64,000 bases of DNA from contig JAHJNL010000010.1 of assembly GCA_018820855.1 (NCBI GenBank), forward strand, positions 62,001-126,000. Reading direction: 5' to 3'. The position numbers and the translations under genes were made by a program. This document shows positions 8,471 through 16,119 of this stretch, piece after piece. Numbering within the stretch: the stretch's first letter is position 1; every line of letters begins with the position of its first letter. The stretch is from Pseudomonadota bacterium (GTDB lineage: Bacteria; Desulfobacterota; Desulfobulbia; Desulfobulbales; Desulfocapsaceae). The notes under the pieces are model-generated. The model was not told where the DNA came from. It made no database searches and saw only the letters and a list, made by a program, of their open reading frames with translations.

Positions 8471-9776
8471 TTCCGTATTTTTTAATTCTGTAACGAAGCG
8501 TATTCCGACTAATTCCCATTGCCCTCGCTGCTTCAGACTGATTATAGCTGCAATTTTCTAAAACAGAGGCAATGAGTTGTTGCTCTCTGTCATGGAGGTC
8601 AGTTGAGACCACTACTGTTTTTCGTCTGTCTACTTGTCTGGCTACCTGGATTGACGAGGGCAGGTGCTCTGGATTGATTGTTTTTCCTTCGCAACTCAGC
8701 ACTGCCCGTTCAATAACATTTTTCATCTCTCTGACATTGCCGGGCCAGGTAAAAGAATGCAACAGTTTCATGCTTTCCGGGGCAAGTGTGATCTGTGATT
8801 TAACAAATTTTTTGCCGAACATGCCGAGAAAATGGTCAATGAGGAGGGTAAGGTCACCATCGCGCTGGCGGATAGGGGGCATGTGCAGGTGAACAGTGTT
8901 CAGACGGTAATAGAGGTCTTCCCGGAATGTCTTTTCAGCAAGCATTTTTCCGAGATCTCGATTGGTTGCTGATAAAATTTTGACGTTGATTTTTTGTGTT
9001 TTTCCGGAACCGACAGGGGTGATCATTTTTTCTTCCACTGCATGCAGGAGTTTTGGCTGGAGTTGCAGGGGCAGATCACCTATCTCGTCTAAAAAAATGG
9101 TGCCTCCATCTGCTCTGCTGAACGCCCCTTCCCGATTTGCCGTGGCCCCTGTAAATGCCCCTTGGATATGGCCAAAGAGCTCACTCTCCAGCAGTTCATG
9201 GGGGATGGCCGCACAGTTGACTCGGATAAACGGGCCTTCCGGGTGTTGAGAGGACTGATGGATAGCCCTTGCCGCCAGTTCTTTTCCTGTCCCGGATTCA
9301 CCGCTTATCAGCACTGAACTGTCAGTGGAGGCAAAGCGTGTGATATTCTGTCGGACTTTCTGCATGATTGCGGAGGAGCCTATCAACTCTTTGCTGTCCT
9401 GTGCGGGAGGCTGGCGGGACTCAAGTGCCTCTGCAATGATCGCCAGCAGCTCGAGGTTGTCGACAGGTTTTGTCAGATAATCGAAGGCCCCATCTTTCAT
9501 AGCCAATACTGCCGTTTCCACGGTGCCGAATGCAGTAAGAATAATAATGGGCGTCTGAGGATCAGAGTGTTTGCCGAAGCCCAGCACCTCTATGCCATTC
9601 AAGGGTTCCATCATCAGGTCTGTGAGTACCACATCCGGCCGCCATTTCTGCCATGTGTCGATGCCCTCTTGACCGTCTGCTGCGGTCTGTACATCATATT
9701 TGGCATCCAGCAGGATCAGTTGCAGGATTCGCCGGAGTCGATCGTCATCTTCAATGAGTAAGATTTTGTGTGTCAT
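8457..9776 (-). CDS. Sigma-54-dependent response regulator (NtrC/AtoC type)
   Basis: 439 aa with three domains. The receiver (1-120) has acidic EDDD, phosphoacceptor D53 in VLTDLMM and Lys in TKPVDN. The AAA+ domain has Walker A GESGTGKE near 159, the sigma-54 contact loop GAFTGA near 220 and DEIGDLPLQLQPKLL. The C-terminal Fis-type helix-turn-helix reads NQSEAARAMGISRNTLRYRIKKYGI. With GAFTGA intact it should activate sigma-54 promoters. The start overlaps the stop of the upstream histidine kinase by 4 bp, so the two form an operon and a cognate pair. The nearest recognisable sigma-54 promoter lies about 3 kb away at 12916, in front of the mop operon, which makes that operon a candidate target. 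Confidence 0.94.
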   Translation of the reverse strand: MTHKILLIEDDDRLRRILQLILLDAKYDVQTAADGQEGIDTWQKWRPDVVLTDLMMEPLNGIEVLGFGKHSDPQTPIIILTAFGTVETAVLAMKDGAFDYLTKPVDNLELLAIIAEALESRQPPAQDSKELIGSSAIMQKVRQNITRFASTDSSVLISGESGTGKELAARAIHQSSQHPEGPFIRVNCAAIPHELLESELFGHIQGAFTGATANREGAFSRADGGTIFLDEIGDLPLQLQPKLLHAVEEKMITPVGSGKTQKINVKILSATNRDLGKMLAEKTFREDLYYRLNTVHLHMPPIRQRDGDLTLLIDHFLGMFGKKFVKSQITLAPESMKLLHSFTWPGNVREMKNVIERAVLSCEGKTINPEHLPSSIQVARQVDRRKTVVVSTDLHDREQQLIASVLENCSYNQSEAARAMGISRNTLRYRIKKYGISKR

Positions 9777-12232
9777 GATGTCCTTGGTGAAGGTATTGCT
9801 GTCACTGATTGGAGTTCAGCGGAATTCGTTTTGAATGGAAGATGAATGGTTACTTCCGCACCGCTGTTGTCTCCGTTCCTGATACGGATTGAACCATTAT
9901 GTGCATGGATAAGTTGTTGGCAGACCGGGAGTCCCAGTCCCAGTCCTCGCGTTTTGGTGGAGAAAAAATTCTTGAAGACATCTTTCAGATCTTCCGCTGC
10001 GATGCCCGGGCCGTTGTCGGTTATCCGGATGACAGCCAGGTCTTCGTATTCTTTTGCTGAAAGAGTAATTTTGCCGCTGTTCCCCATGGCTTCTTCACTG
10101 TTGCGGATGAGATTGAGCAGGATCTGGCCTAGTTGGCTTATGTCGGTATGGATTGCAGGAAAATGGGTTGGAATGTCGCATTCTATCAGAATATCAGGGT
10201 GATGGGCTGCGGAGAGTTGCCATTTGTCAATGAGAGCAGGGATGGCTGTCTGCACGGTGACGGGCAGAAATATCGGGGAACGGTGTCTTGCATGTCCCAA
10301 GAGACTGGTGATGGTCAGATTGAGGCTGTCCACTTCTTCTACAATAAATGTAAGTATCTCCTCCATGATTTCAGGGCTCTGCCTTCCCGTGCTCAGGTGC
10401 TGGGCGGAACTGCGGATAACCGCAAGCGGATTTTTGAGCTCGTGTGCCAGTACCATGGACATTTCACCAATTGCTGCCATCTTTTTCTGTTGGACCAATT
10501 GCTCAAACAGTTCTTCAAGCTGACGTTTACTTTTGGACAGTGATTCATAGCGAAGGCTGTTTTCCAATGCAATGCCGGTGTGATTGGCAAGGGTGGAAAA
10601 AAAATGGATATCTTCACTGGTAAAAAGTCGGCCATTGATTTTGGGGCCGATGAAAAGCAGACCGATGAGAGCGCTGTTTCCCTGTAAGCCGAAGACCATG
10701 CTGTATCCTGCCTGCCTGATTTCTTCCAGTTCGTAAGAGAGTTGTGGCTCAGTGGTAAGAGTGTGGCAGTGGAAAAAGTCTTCTTTTTCTTTGAATTTGC
10801 TAGCCAGTCTGCTGCTGCTCCACTTTTTGGGGTTAAGAATGGGGTTTTTGGCGGGAAGGGGATCTGTCTTTTCATCTATGATCAGTATGGCTGCCCGGCG
10901 AAGAGCAAAATGCTGTGGCATGTCACGGACTACTGCCTGGACAAGATCCGGAATATCCAGGGCAGCACTGATCTGCCGGCTGAGTTTGTTGAGCAGGAGC
11001 GGGGGGAATGGTTTGTTGCCGAAAATAAAACGATCGATGGCTTTTTGCAGCCGGTTTGCCAGGGGATTGAAAATGGCTATGACAATGACCAGAAAGACAA
11101 GGAAGAGTTCTTCGGAAAGAACTTGCTTTCCCCAGAGCCATCGTTTGAGGACGATGAGAAAAAGTGAATACAGGACAGTTATTGAGATTATCAGGATCAT
11201 ATAAGCCAGGACCTTGCTGATCATCCGGTCTACCTGGAACAGGCGGTAGCGAAGAAGGGCAAAAAGGTAAGCCAGGGGTAGAAATAAGAATGTCAGAATA
11301 ACCGTCCGGAAATGAATAAGTGGGTGGTCAATGAGAAGATTGGGAAGCAGGTAAAAAAATAAATAGGGGCTGAATGTCAGCCAGTAGGCGGCAAGGGGGA
11401 GCTTGATCTGGTTTTTTGCCGGTTGCGGAGGAAGTTTGATGAAATCAATGAGGTGCTTTGCGAAGGTGCCTAAGATAATCAGAGGGAGGAAAATATTGCG
11501 CAGACGTTGCAGCCAGCTCCAGAATTCAGGATTCGGCCCGGCTGTAAGCAGTGCAGCTGAAACAGTTGCCACTGGCGGCAGAAGGTAGAAAAATGCAGCA
11601 GGCCAGCTTCGTTTTTTCAAGAGGTCTCGTTCTGAGGGGAAGCGCCAGGCAAAGTGAATCCAGGCCCCGAAGGCAAACCAGTTACTGAGAGCCAGACAGA
11701 AAAAGCTCATGGAAATAAGCATTGGATTCATGATCCCGGTATGGGAGACCAGTGTGGAGGCGATGGCGCTTGAAAAGCCACAGAGCATCAGAAAAAAAAG
11801 TCGAGTTGTATGGCCTGGGGGAGCATGGATAAGAGCAATTGATGCCAATGCCAGAAAGAGAGCAATGAGGAGAAAGTGAGGCCAGACAAGCAGGAGAAAT
11901 GAGGAAAGAGTAAAGGGGATTGTTTTGAGTGGGAGCGTGATCTGCTGCCCTTTGCGCAAGAGAGTGATCGTGTTTTTCGTGTCTGGAGGAGTCCTCGTTT
12001 GAAGGACAAGCTGTCCCAGTACCTTAGGGTAGGGAATAGTATTTACTGCAATGATCAGATCATCGGTATGGACAGGATTGAGTTGGCTGTTGGTGACCTG
12101 GGATATCCGGAGGCCGTGTTGCGTTTTATCAACCTTGAAGCCCGGATTCCCATAGAGGAAGGCGGACAGGGCAAAAAACAGGGTGAAAAAGAGGGGAAGT
12201 GCCGTACCACTGAGTAATCTGTTTTTTGACAT
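9773..12232 (-). CDS. Membrane sensor histidine kinase (multi-TM, GAF)
   Basis: 819 aa from the ATG at 12232 (MSKNRLLSG); the track start at 12298 is a GTG that would place charged residues before the first membrane segment. After the first TM helix comes a PDZ-like periplasmic stretch (KVDKTQHGLRISQV...LLRKGQQITLPL). Next is a block of about seven or eight hydrophobic helices, a GAF-like domain, the H-box LAHELKNPLAVIRSSAQHL, and ATPase motifs LIRNSEEAMG, DNGPGIA and GLGLGLPVC. It should phosphorylate the sigma-54 activator encoded immediately downstream (4-bp overlap). The ligand is unknown; the many TM helices suggest a membrane-borne or lipid-soluble signal. No strong ribosome-binding site was seen at either start. 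Confidence 0.9.
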   Translation of the reverse strand: MSKNRLLSGTALPLFFTLFFALSAFLYGNPGFKVDKTQHGLRISQVTNSQLNPVHTDDLIIAVNTIPYPKVLGQLVLQTRTPPDTKNTITLLRKGQQITLPLKTIPFTLSSFLLLVWPHFLLIALFLALASIALIHAPPGHTTRLFFLMLCGFSSAIASTLVSHTGIMNPMLISMSFFCLALSNWFAFGAWIHFAWRFPSERDLLKKRSWPAAFFYLLPPVATVSAALLTAGPNPEFWSWLQRLRNIFLPLIILGTFAKHLIDFIKLPPQPAKNQIKLPLAAYWLTFSPYLFFYLLPNLLIDHPLIHFRTVILTFLFLPLAYLFALLRYRLFQVDRMISKVLAYMILIISITVLYSLFLIVLKRWLWGKQVLSEELFLVFLVIVIAIFNPLANRLQKAIDRFIFGNKPFPPLLLNKLSRQISAALDIPDLVQAVVRDMPQHFALRRAAILIIDEKTDPLPAKNPILNPKKWSSSRLASKFKEKEDFFHCHTLTTEPQLSYELEEIRQAGYSMVFGLQGNSALIGLLFIGPKINGRLFTSEDIHFFSTLANHTGIALENSLRYESLSKSKRQLEELFEQLVQQKKMAAIGEMSMVLAHELKNPLAVIRSSAQHLSTGRQSPEIMEEILTFIVEEVDSLNLTITSLLGHARHRSPIFLPVTVQTAIPALIDKWQLSAAHHPDILIECDIPTHFPAIHTDISQLGQILLNLIRNSEEAMGNSGKITLSAKEYEDLAVIRITDNGPGIAAEDLKDVFKNFFSTKTRGLGLGLPVCQQLIHAHNGSIRIRNGDNSGAEVTIHLPFKTNSAELQSVTAIPSPRTS

Positions 12233-12877
12233 GGAGTAAGGGAGTGGCCCTGACCTGTTCCAAGGATCATTTTTTGGTTGGCACAGTGGCTGCAACACAA
12301 CAGGATGTTTGTCATACCTATCGGTTTTGACGTGAAAATAGCTTATACAGTATGGCCGGCCAGGTCAAGGAGAGTCTTAAGGCAACCCACATCGGGAGGG
12401 GAAGTTTGTGTCCCATTTCTTGATCAGTGGCGTTTGAGGTCTTTGGTCTGATTGTCGTCTTCTATAAGGTGGTGCTGAAAGGTCTTCTGTCCAGGGACTG
12501 GTTGCGGAAAACACTCTGAGTCCGTTTTCTCGTTGTTCATGCGTCTTCAGTCTTTCGATCCATCTTTGTGACGTCTTGTTGTGGGTCAGATAGCGGTGTT
12601 ATTTGTTGTAACTATATGTCATCTACGGTCGCGTGCAGTTATTCCTTGATTTAAAAAATCCATTTTTATACCGTGTAAGTAGTTATTTTTGATTGTGGGC
12701 CATAAAAAAAGGGGCAGAGTGACCCTTTCTCGCTTTCCGTGTGGTTCATTATGACCCAATACATTTAAAGGCAGTGCTGCCGAGGTGTTACAGGATAATT
12801 GTCACTCTGTTTTGCTGACGGCAGAAATAATGTTCGTTGCAGGTGAGTCATCTTGTCCCCGCTTGGTTTTTCAAAAA
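12233..12877. other. Gene-free upstream region of the mop operon
   Basis: About 650 bp lies between the kinase start and the sigma-54 promoter. No convincing ORF was found. A small hairpin (AAAGGG with CCCTTT) sits near 12708-12727. Track ORFs 12765-12986 and 12785-12967 run across the promoter and look spurious. The length would fit upstream activator sites for a sigma-54 enhancer-binding protein and the promoter of the divergent kinase. Confidence 0.4.
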
Positions 12878-12896
12878 TCCTGTCTAACAAACAGGA
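12878..12896. promoter_or_regulatory. Inverted repeat 20 bp upstream of the sigma-54 promoter
   Basis: TCCTGT (12878-12883) and ACAGGA (12891-12896) form a 6-bp dyad with a 7-bp spacer. Spacing and position suit an operator. The site is closer to the promoter than most enhancer sites, so it could also bind a repressor or an unrelated factor. Confidence 0.35.
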
Positions 12897-12915
12897 ATTG
12901 CGCGCTATTAGACAT

Positions 12916-12930
12916 TGGCACGTTACTTGC
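12916..12930 (+). promoter_or_regulatory. Sigma-54 (-24/-12) promoter
   Basis: TGGCACGTTACTTGC matches the RpoN consensus (TGGCACG, four bases, TTGC) at every fixed position, with the GG and GC elements at the required 12-bp spacing. Transcription should begin near 12942, about 370 bp before mop. A sigma-54 activator and its kinase are encoded about 3 kb to the left. Confidence 0.8.
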
Positions 12931-12956
12931 TTTAATGCAGGAACAGTTGCTCCTGA

Positions 12957-13223
12957 ATGCAAATTGAGACAACAACTAGCGACCATGAATTAAAGGAAGA
13001 CCCGAATAAGCACAGATGTGGTTCATATCTTAGTGAGGCGGGCAAGGTGATGGACATCGTGCGGGGAGATCTTCATCGCTTTTTTCATGTCCGTGCTGGG
13101 CTAAAAGCCGCTGAAGCCCATTGCATATATGTCTGTTTTGAAATGAATGCACCAGAACTGTCCACAGATAGAAATTTTGATAAAATCCGTAAAAATACGA
13201 TTTTATCAGCTTTGATTGAGTGA
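12957..13223 (+). CDS. Small ORF in the leader of the mop transcript, unknown
   Basis: An 88-aa ORF lies just downstream of the predicted start of transcription and 92 bp before mop. I do not recognise it. The middle (CGSYLSEAGKVMDIVRGDLHRFFHVRAGLK) looks protein-like, with three Cys residues, and the ends are polar. The ATG lacks a good ribosome-binding site; an AGGA lies about 14 bases upstream. It could be a genuine small protein, a leader peptide or chance. Its position inside the sigma-54 transcript is the main reason to keep it. Confidence 0.35.
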   Translation: MQIETTTSDHELKEDPNKHRCGSYLSEAGKVMDIVRGDLHRFFHVRAGLKAAEAHCIYVCFEMNAPELSTDRNFDKIRKNTILSALIE

Positions 13224-13315
13224 AAAATGCCGGACATTGCGCAGCCTGTCTTTTTCATTCTTTGCTGCCTGGTAAGTGATATTTTTTAATAATAACAATT
13301 GAATGGGAGAGTGAA

Positions 13316-16033
13316 GTGATCAAAAAGAAACTATACGTCAATGGTGTTGAAAGAAATCTTGTTGTTGAGGCTGATGACAGTTTGGCAGAGGTACTGAGAA
13401 AAAACCTGAGACTGACCGGTACCAAGATTGGATGCGGCAAAGCCCAGTGTGGTGCCTGTAATGTTATTATGGATGGTAAGCTGACCCGTTCCTGCGTGAC
13501 GAAAATGTCACGAGTTGTTGATGGTGCCGCAGTAACGACCATTGAAGGAATAGGTACTCCGGACGACCTCCATGCGATACAAATGGCCTGGATGGTTCAT
13601 GGCGGCGCACAATGCGGATTCTGTACTCCTGGATTTGTTGTTTCCGCTAAAGCACTCCTCGATTCTAATCCGGATCCTTCACGTGAAGATGTTCGTGACT
13701 GGTTTCAGAAAAATCGCAATGCCTGCCGCTGTACAGGATATAAGCAACTGGTCGATGCGGTTCAGGATGCTGCCAAGGTGATGAAGGGTGAAATCAGCCT
13801 GAAGGATCTGGCCTATAAGATACCTGCTGATGGCAAGGTGTTCGGAACCAGTCAACCACGTCCGAGTGCTGCCGCCAAGGTTACAGGAACCTGGGATTTC
13901 GGTGCAGACCGTGGCCTGCAGCTTCCGGAAAATACCTTGCAGATGGCTCTGGTGCAGGCAGAGGTTTCTCACGCCAGGATCCTTTCCGTTGATACCAGTG
14001 AAGCTGAAAAAATGGCCGGTGTCTTTAAGGTGATAACAGCTAAAGACATCAAAGGGAAAAATCGTATTACCGGTCTGATAACATTTCCGACAAACAAGGG
14101 TGACGGTTGGGATCGTCCCATTCTGTGTGATGAAAAAGTGTTTCAGTATGGTGATGCCATTGCCATAGTCTGCGCAGATACCGAGAAAAATGCCAAAGCT
14201 GCTGCTAAAATGGTCAAAGTGGAACTGGAGGAACTCCCGGCTTACATGAGTGCTCCGGCTGCAATGGAAGACGATGCCCTGGAAATCCATCCCGGTACTC
14301 CAAATATTTATTACATCCAGAAAATAGCCAAGGGTGAAGAGACTGCTCCTATTTTTGATAAATCAGATGTGGTTATTGAGGGAGATTATTATGTCGGTCG
14401 CCAGCCCCATATGCCAATAGAACCTGATGTAGGTTTCGCCTATCACAATGAAGATGGGAAACTGGTTATCCATTCAAAATCCATTGGTGTCCATCTCCAT
14501 CTCTATATGATCGCTCCGGGTCTCGGCCTTGAGCCGGAAGACCTTATATTGGTCCAGAACAATGCTGGCGGCACTTTCGGCTACAAATTCAGCCCTACCA
14601 TGGAAGCACTGGTCGGTGCCGCGGCCATTGCCACCGGTCGCCCTGTATTCCTCTGCTATGATTATTTCCAGCAGCAGACCTATACCGGCAAACGTTCTCC
14701 ATTCTTTATGAATGTGAAAATGGCTACGGATAAAGACGGTATGATCAAGGCCATGGAAACCGACTGGTCTGTTGACCATGGACCGTATTCCGAATTTGGC
14801 GATCTTCTGACCTTGCGTGGTGCTCAGTTTATCGGCGCAGGCTATGATATCAAAAATATCCGTGGTGAAGGCCGTACTGTCTGTACCAATCATGCCTGGG
14901 GGTCTGCATTCCGTGGTTATGGTTCTCCCCAGTCTGAGTTCGCTTCAGAAGTACTCATGGATGAACTGGCGGAAAAACTTGGGATGGATGCGTTGGAGCT
15001 GCGTTACAAAAACTGTTATCGCAAGGGTTCCACAACTCCAACGGGTCAGGATCCCGAGGTCTATTCTCTGCCGGAAATGCTTGATATCCTGCGACCCAAG
15101 TATGAAGAGGCAAAAAAGACATCAGCTGCCAACTCGACTGACGAGATAAAACGCGGGGTGGGTATTGCCCTGGGCGTCTACGGCTGTGGTCTCGATGGGC
15201 CTGATACGGCTGAAAGCGTAGCTGAACTGAATGCTGACGGTACTGTTACCATTTTCAATACATGGGAAGATCATGGGCAGGGAGCGGACATGGGAACGCT
15301 TGGTACGGCCCATGAGGCCTTAAGGCCACTGGGAATTTCTTCAGATCAGATCAAACTGGTCATGAATGACACCGAAACGTGCCCCAACTCCGGTCCTGCA
15401 GGCGGAAGTCGCAGCCAGGTTGTGGTTGGACAGTCGGTCCGTGTTGCCTGTGAAGAGCTGGTCAAATCCATGCAAAAGGATAGCGCTTCATTCCGCACGT
15501 ATGATGAAATGGTGGCTGACAACATCCCCACCAAAGTAAACGGCAAATGGTCTGCCCCTGCCGGCAACTGTGATGAAAACGGACAGGGCAATCCCTTCTG
15601 TTGTTACATGTATGGTCTGTTCATGGCCGAGGTTGCCGTTGAGGTGGCCACCGGCAAGACAAGTGTTGAAAAAATGACCTGTGTGGCCGATGTCGGTAAA
15701 ATCAACAACAAACTCGTAGTTGACGGGCAGCTTTACGGCGGTATGGCCCAGGCCATCGGTCTTGCCCTGACCGAGGATTTTGAAGATATTAAAAAGCACT
15801 CAACTCTGGTTGGTGCTGGATTCCCATATATCAAACAGATTCCTGACGATATGGAACTGCTCTATGTGGAAACTCCGAGACCTGATGGTCCTTTCGGCGC
15901 CTCAGGTGTCGGCGAATTACCGCTGACCTGTCCCCATGCCGCAGTGATCAACGGCATTTACAATGCATGTGGTGCTCGTATCAGACATCTGCCGGCATTA
16001 CCTGAAAAGGTTCTTGCTGCATTGCCGAAATAA
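13316..16033 (+). CDS. mop: Molybdenum-containing aldehyde oxidoreductase (Mop)
   Basis: 905 aa, almost the length of the D. gigas enzyme (907), and strongly similar to it as I recall that sequence. It oxidises aldehydes to carboxylic acids at a molybdopterin cytosine dinucleotide site. The plant-ferredoxin-like [2Fe-2S] cluster is bound by C40, C45, C48 and C60 (GCGKAQCGACNV). The second cluster is bound by QCGFC near 100-103 and CRCTGY near 137-139. The Mo domains carry GGTFGYKF, AFRGYG and, near the C-terminus, GASGVGELPLT with the catalytic Glu. The start is a GTG at 13316 with GGGAGA a few bases upstream. There is no signal peptide, as in the cytosolic D. gigas protein. It is the first main gene of the operon. 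Confidence 0.95.
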   Translation: MIKKKLYVNGVERNLVVEADDSLAEVLRKNLRLTGTKIGCGKAQCGACNVIMDGKLTRSCVTKMSRVVDGAAVTTIEGIGTPDDLHAIQMAWMVHGGAQCGFCTPGFVVSAKALLDSNPDPSREDVRDWFQKNRNACRCTGYKQLVDAVQDAAKVMKGEISLKDLAYKIPADGKVFGTSQPRPSAAAKVTGTWDFGADRGLQLPENTLQMALVQAEVSHARILSVDTSEAEKMAGVFKVITAKDIKGKNRITGLITFPTNKGDGWDRPILCDEKVFQYGDAIAIVCADTEKNAKAAAKMVKVELEELPAYMSAPAAMEDDALEIHPGTPNIYYIQKIAKGEETAPIFDKSDVVIEGDYYVGRQPHMPIEPDVGFAYHNEDGKLVIHSKSIGVHLHLYMIAPGLGLEPEDLILVQNNAGGTFGYKFSPTMEALVGAAAIATGRPVFLCYDYFQQQTYTGKRSPFFMNVKMATDKDGMIKAMETDWSVDHGPYSEFGDLLTLRGAQFIGAGYDIKNIRGEGRTVCTNHAWGSAFRGYGSPQSEFASEVLMDELAEKLGMDALELRYKNCYRKGSTTPTGQDPEVYSLPEMLDILRPKYEEAKKTSAANSTDEIKRGVGIALGVYGCGLDGPDTAESVAELNADGTVTIFNTWEDHGQGADMGTLGTAHEALRPLGISSDQIKLVMNDTETCPNSGPAGGSRSQVVVGQSVRVACEELVKSMQKDSASFRTYDEMVADNIPTKVNGKWSAPAGNCDENGQGNPFCCYMYGLFMAEVAVEVATGKTSVEKMTCVADVGKINNKLVVDGQLYGGMAQAIGLALTEDFEDIKKHSTLVGAGFPYIKQIPDDMELLYVETPRPDGPFGASGVGELPLTCPHAAVINGIYNACGARIRHLPALPEKVLAALPK

Positions 16034-16055
16034 CAGCACTGATTGGAGTCATGTA

Positions 16056-16085
16056 CAGGGGCAGCTGTGTCCGCAGCTGCCCCTG
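16056..16085 (+). repeat. Intercistronic hairpin after mop
   Basis: A perfect 12-bp G/C-rich stem, CAGGGGCAGCTG with CAGCTGCCCCTG, has a 6-nt loop and lies 22 bp after the mop stop. No T-run follows, so full termination is unlikely. It may stabilise the mop mRNA end or reduce read-through, so that the enzyme is made in excess of the accessory proteins. Confidence 0.65.
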
Positions 16086-16119
16086 ATTCCATAAGACCTC
16101 AGCACACAGGTACTTCAGG

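Noticed and set aside
12785-12967. ORF of 60 aa across the sigma-54 promoter
   Set aside because: It runs through the promoter and the predicted start of transcription and shows no family features.
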